Of a stretch of 64,000 nucleotides of DNA, positions 62,750 to 64,000 are shown in pieces. The first letter of the stretch is position 1. Each line of letters begins with the position of its first letter. A model generated the notes under the pieces. The model did no database searches. It saw only the letters and a program-made list of their open reading frames with translations, and was not told the origin of the DNA. Source of the DNA: Pyxicephalus adspersus (lineage: Eukaryota > Chordata > Amphibia > Anura > Pyxicephalidae); NCBI RefSeq assembly GCF_032062135.1, contig NC_092859.1, positions 124,617,806 through 124,681,805 on the forward strand. Reading direction: 5' to 3'. The position numbers and the translations under genes are program-made.

Positions 62750-64000
62750 TGTAGTGAGTAATTTTAGTGACCAGCCTACCTTAAAAGGAACATCATATTA
62801 TCTTCAGATCCTTAAATTGTACCACACCTGATTGGCTATCTGTTCTGCTCCTCCTTCCCCCTCTTTGAACTCTGCTATACATGGTGTACACTAGACTTAC
62901 TTATCTTAATGTATGAATGATTACAATAATTTGTGTCCTTTATGTTTGCCTGGAGTTCAGCTGTAATGTTTTGGTCAAAAAGCTGCTAACAGGACATTTT
63001 CTGGTTGAAGGCAATGTACTTTGCAGCCTAAAAAAATGACTGAATAGTTGAAGCCTAATAGCATCTATCTTTGTGCTCTATTTAACCTATTACTATAGAA
63101 CAGTACTGCAAAAAAACTGTTTTTCTATTATTTAAAAACTAAATGAAAAACAGCAATTTAGTTTGCAGTATAAATTTAAATTTTCCTCCCGTTGCCAAAA
63201 ACCTTGCTCTTTGGAAGAGTCATTTTGCAAATTGACTGTGTAATTATTCCCTGGATAATCTTTTAAATAAGACAAGCAATTTCAACAATAACCTCAGGTG
63301 TTCATCATCTTTGGCAACTAGAAATGATACGGACATGGCTGATTTCAGCTTAGACCTAGACGTTGACTATAAGGAGATTTTTATCCGTTAACTTCCTTGA
63401 CATACCATAAGTCTCATTAAACCAAAGAAGAGTGGAGAAAGTACCCTAGTTACTTTAAACTGTTTAGATGGCAGTTGCTTTCCTTAATGTTTTGCTTTTC
63501 AAACAACTTAAAGGGTATCATTAATTTGGTAATGGCAACAGAAGCTAAACTTGTAAAAACAAATAAAGGTGATCAGAAAAAAAACAGCTCTGCTTCTGCC
63601 TATTGAAAAAAAGGTCCGTGTTTTCAGCTTATGATCACATCTGGTTTTTATTGTATGTGTCTGCAAGGCTTTATTATAAGTATTAAGGACTGGGTTGAAA
63701 ATGTTCATTCACCAGCTTTGGTATTTGGCACAGATGTAAAGTCCTAGTGTAAAAAACTCTGCCAGTTCCTAGTTGCCAATATGGAAAACTATATTTCCAA
63801 AGGCAGACTACAGTGGCCTCACACCTGGTGTCATCACACTGTTGCAACCTAAGTTTTCATTTTAGAGTATAATAGTTTTTATATACATGTTTGTTCATTG
63901 CTGAATAATTAAAGTAAAAATAGGAAAAAAGAGTGCATTGATTGATAAAAAAACAAATATCTATGTTGTAATGCATCTACAGTGGAATCAGATATTTTTG
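62750..64000. other. Intronic DNA to the window end, no gene seen
   Basis: AT-rich. Contains GCCTGGAGTTCAGCTGTAA near 62949, the reverse form of a recurring short motif. No THSD4 exon seen. Confidence 0.5.

Larger units (their letters stand above)
24901..64000 (+). other. THSD4: THSD4 downstream intron, continues beyond the window (more than 39 kb)
   Basis: It begins with the consensus donor GTATGT at 24901 in phase 0. The next exon should encode the cysteine-rich segment that in vertebrate THSD4 follows KQYKLCN (a conserved run containing REVQC and FYEWEPF); no reading frame in the rest of the window carries it. Reading on into the intron adds about 24 codons, beginning by chance with Val-Cys, before a stop at 24973. 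The intron holds the repeats listed separately and an assembly gap. Confidence 0.75.

Noticed and set aside
1..64000. CRISPR arrays, operons, bacterial regulatory sites, tRNA or rRNA genes
   Set aside because: The sequence is vertebrate intronic DNA. No spaced direct-repeat array was seen, and the only tRNA-like sequence is the SINE head.

Overview
This window is vertebrate nuclear DNA, most probably from an anuran amphibian and more likely a ranoid frog than Xenopus. It is AT-rich and gene-poor. It carries a long-intron gene, several Tc1/mariner-type relics, TTAA-flanked (piggyBac-like) non-autonomous elements, a V-SINE-like SINE, microsatellites and one assembly gap. The organism call is inference from this repeat mix and from the one recognisable protein; no species marker is present.

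The only protein-coding gene I can support is THSD4 (also called ADAMTSL6, a secreted ADAMTS-like protein of the extracellular matrix), on the + strand. Two of its exons are present: the 3' part of one exon at 1-124 and a complete 301-nt exon at 24600-24900. They are separated by a 24.5-kb intron and followed by an intron that runs past the end of the window. The two exons splice in phase (phase 2, then phase 0). They encode the low-complexity linker between the first thrombospondin type-1 repeat and the following cysteine-containing segment. I found no further THSD4 exon in 24901-64000. Nearly all open reading frames in the introns look like chance frames or lie inside repeats.

Region by region. 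1-3 kb: exon, then a candidate LTR-like block with a 32-bp minisatellite, then a foldback element. 3-19 kb: mostly featureless intron with a compound TG/TA microsatellite (14.4 kb), a SINE 3' tail (15.1 kb) and a small TA-flanked element (15.5 kb). 19.7-22.9 kb: a dense repeat cluster with a 1.48-kb TTAA-flanked composite element that contains another element, a 143-bp near-perfect palindrome and a 346-bp Tc1-type deletion derivative. 24.6-24.9 kb: the complete THSD4 exon. 25-44 kb: intron with small repeats, a possible L1-like relic (30.3 kb), a second foldback copy (32.2 kb), a TA microsatellite (37.2 kb) and the gap (42886-43211). 44.0-45.5 kb: a foldback MITE followed by a degenerate Tc1-like transposon. 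46.7-47.1 kb: a SINE abutting a palindromic MITE. 47.9 and 50.0 kb: two diverged copies of an unrecognised repeat. 54.2 kb: a short deletion derivative of the 19.7-kb element. 55.1 kb: a reversed SINE tail. 56.9 kb: a 499-bp TA-flanked MITE. 62.5 kb: a third foldback copy.

I did not find a new enzymatic or defence system. The most interesting material is structural: the nested TTAA elements with their internal-deletion copy, the palindrome that shares its core with the nested insert, several unrecognised repeat families, and one unidentified minus-strand reading frame with a predicted membrane helix at 29.5 kb.
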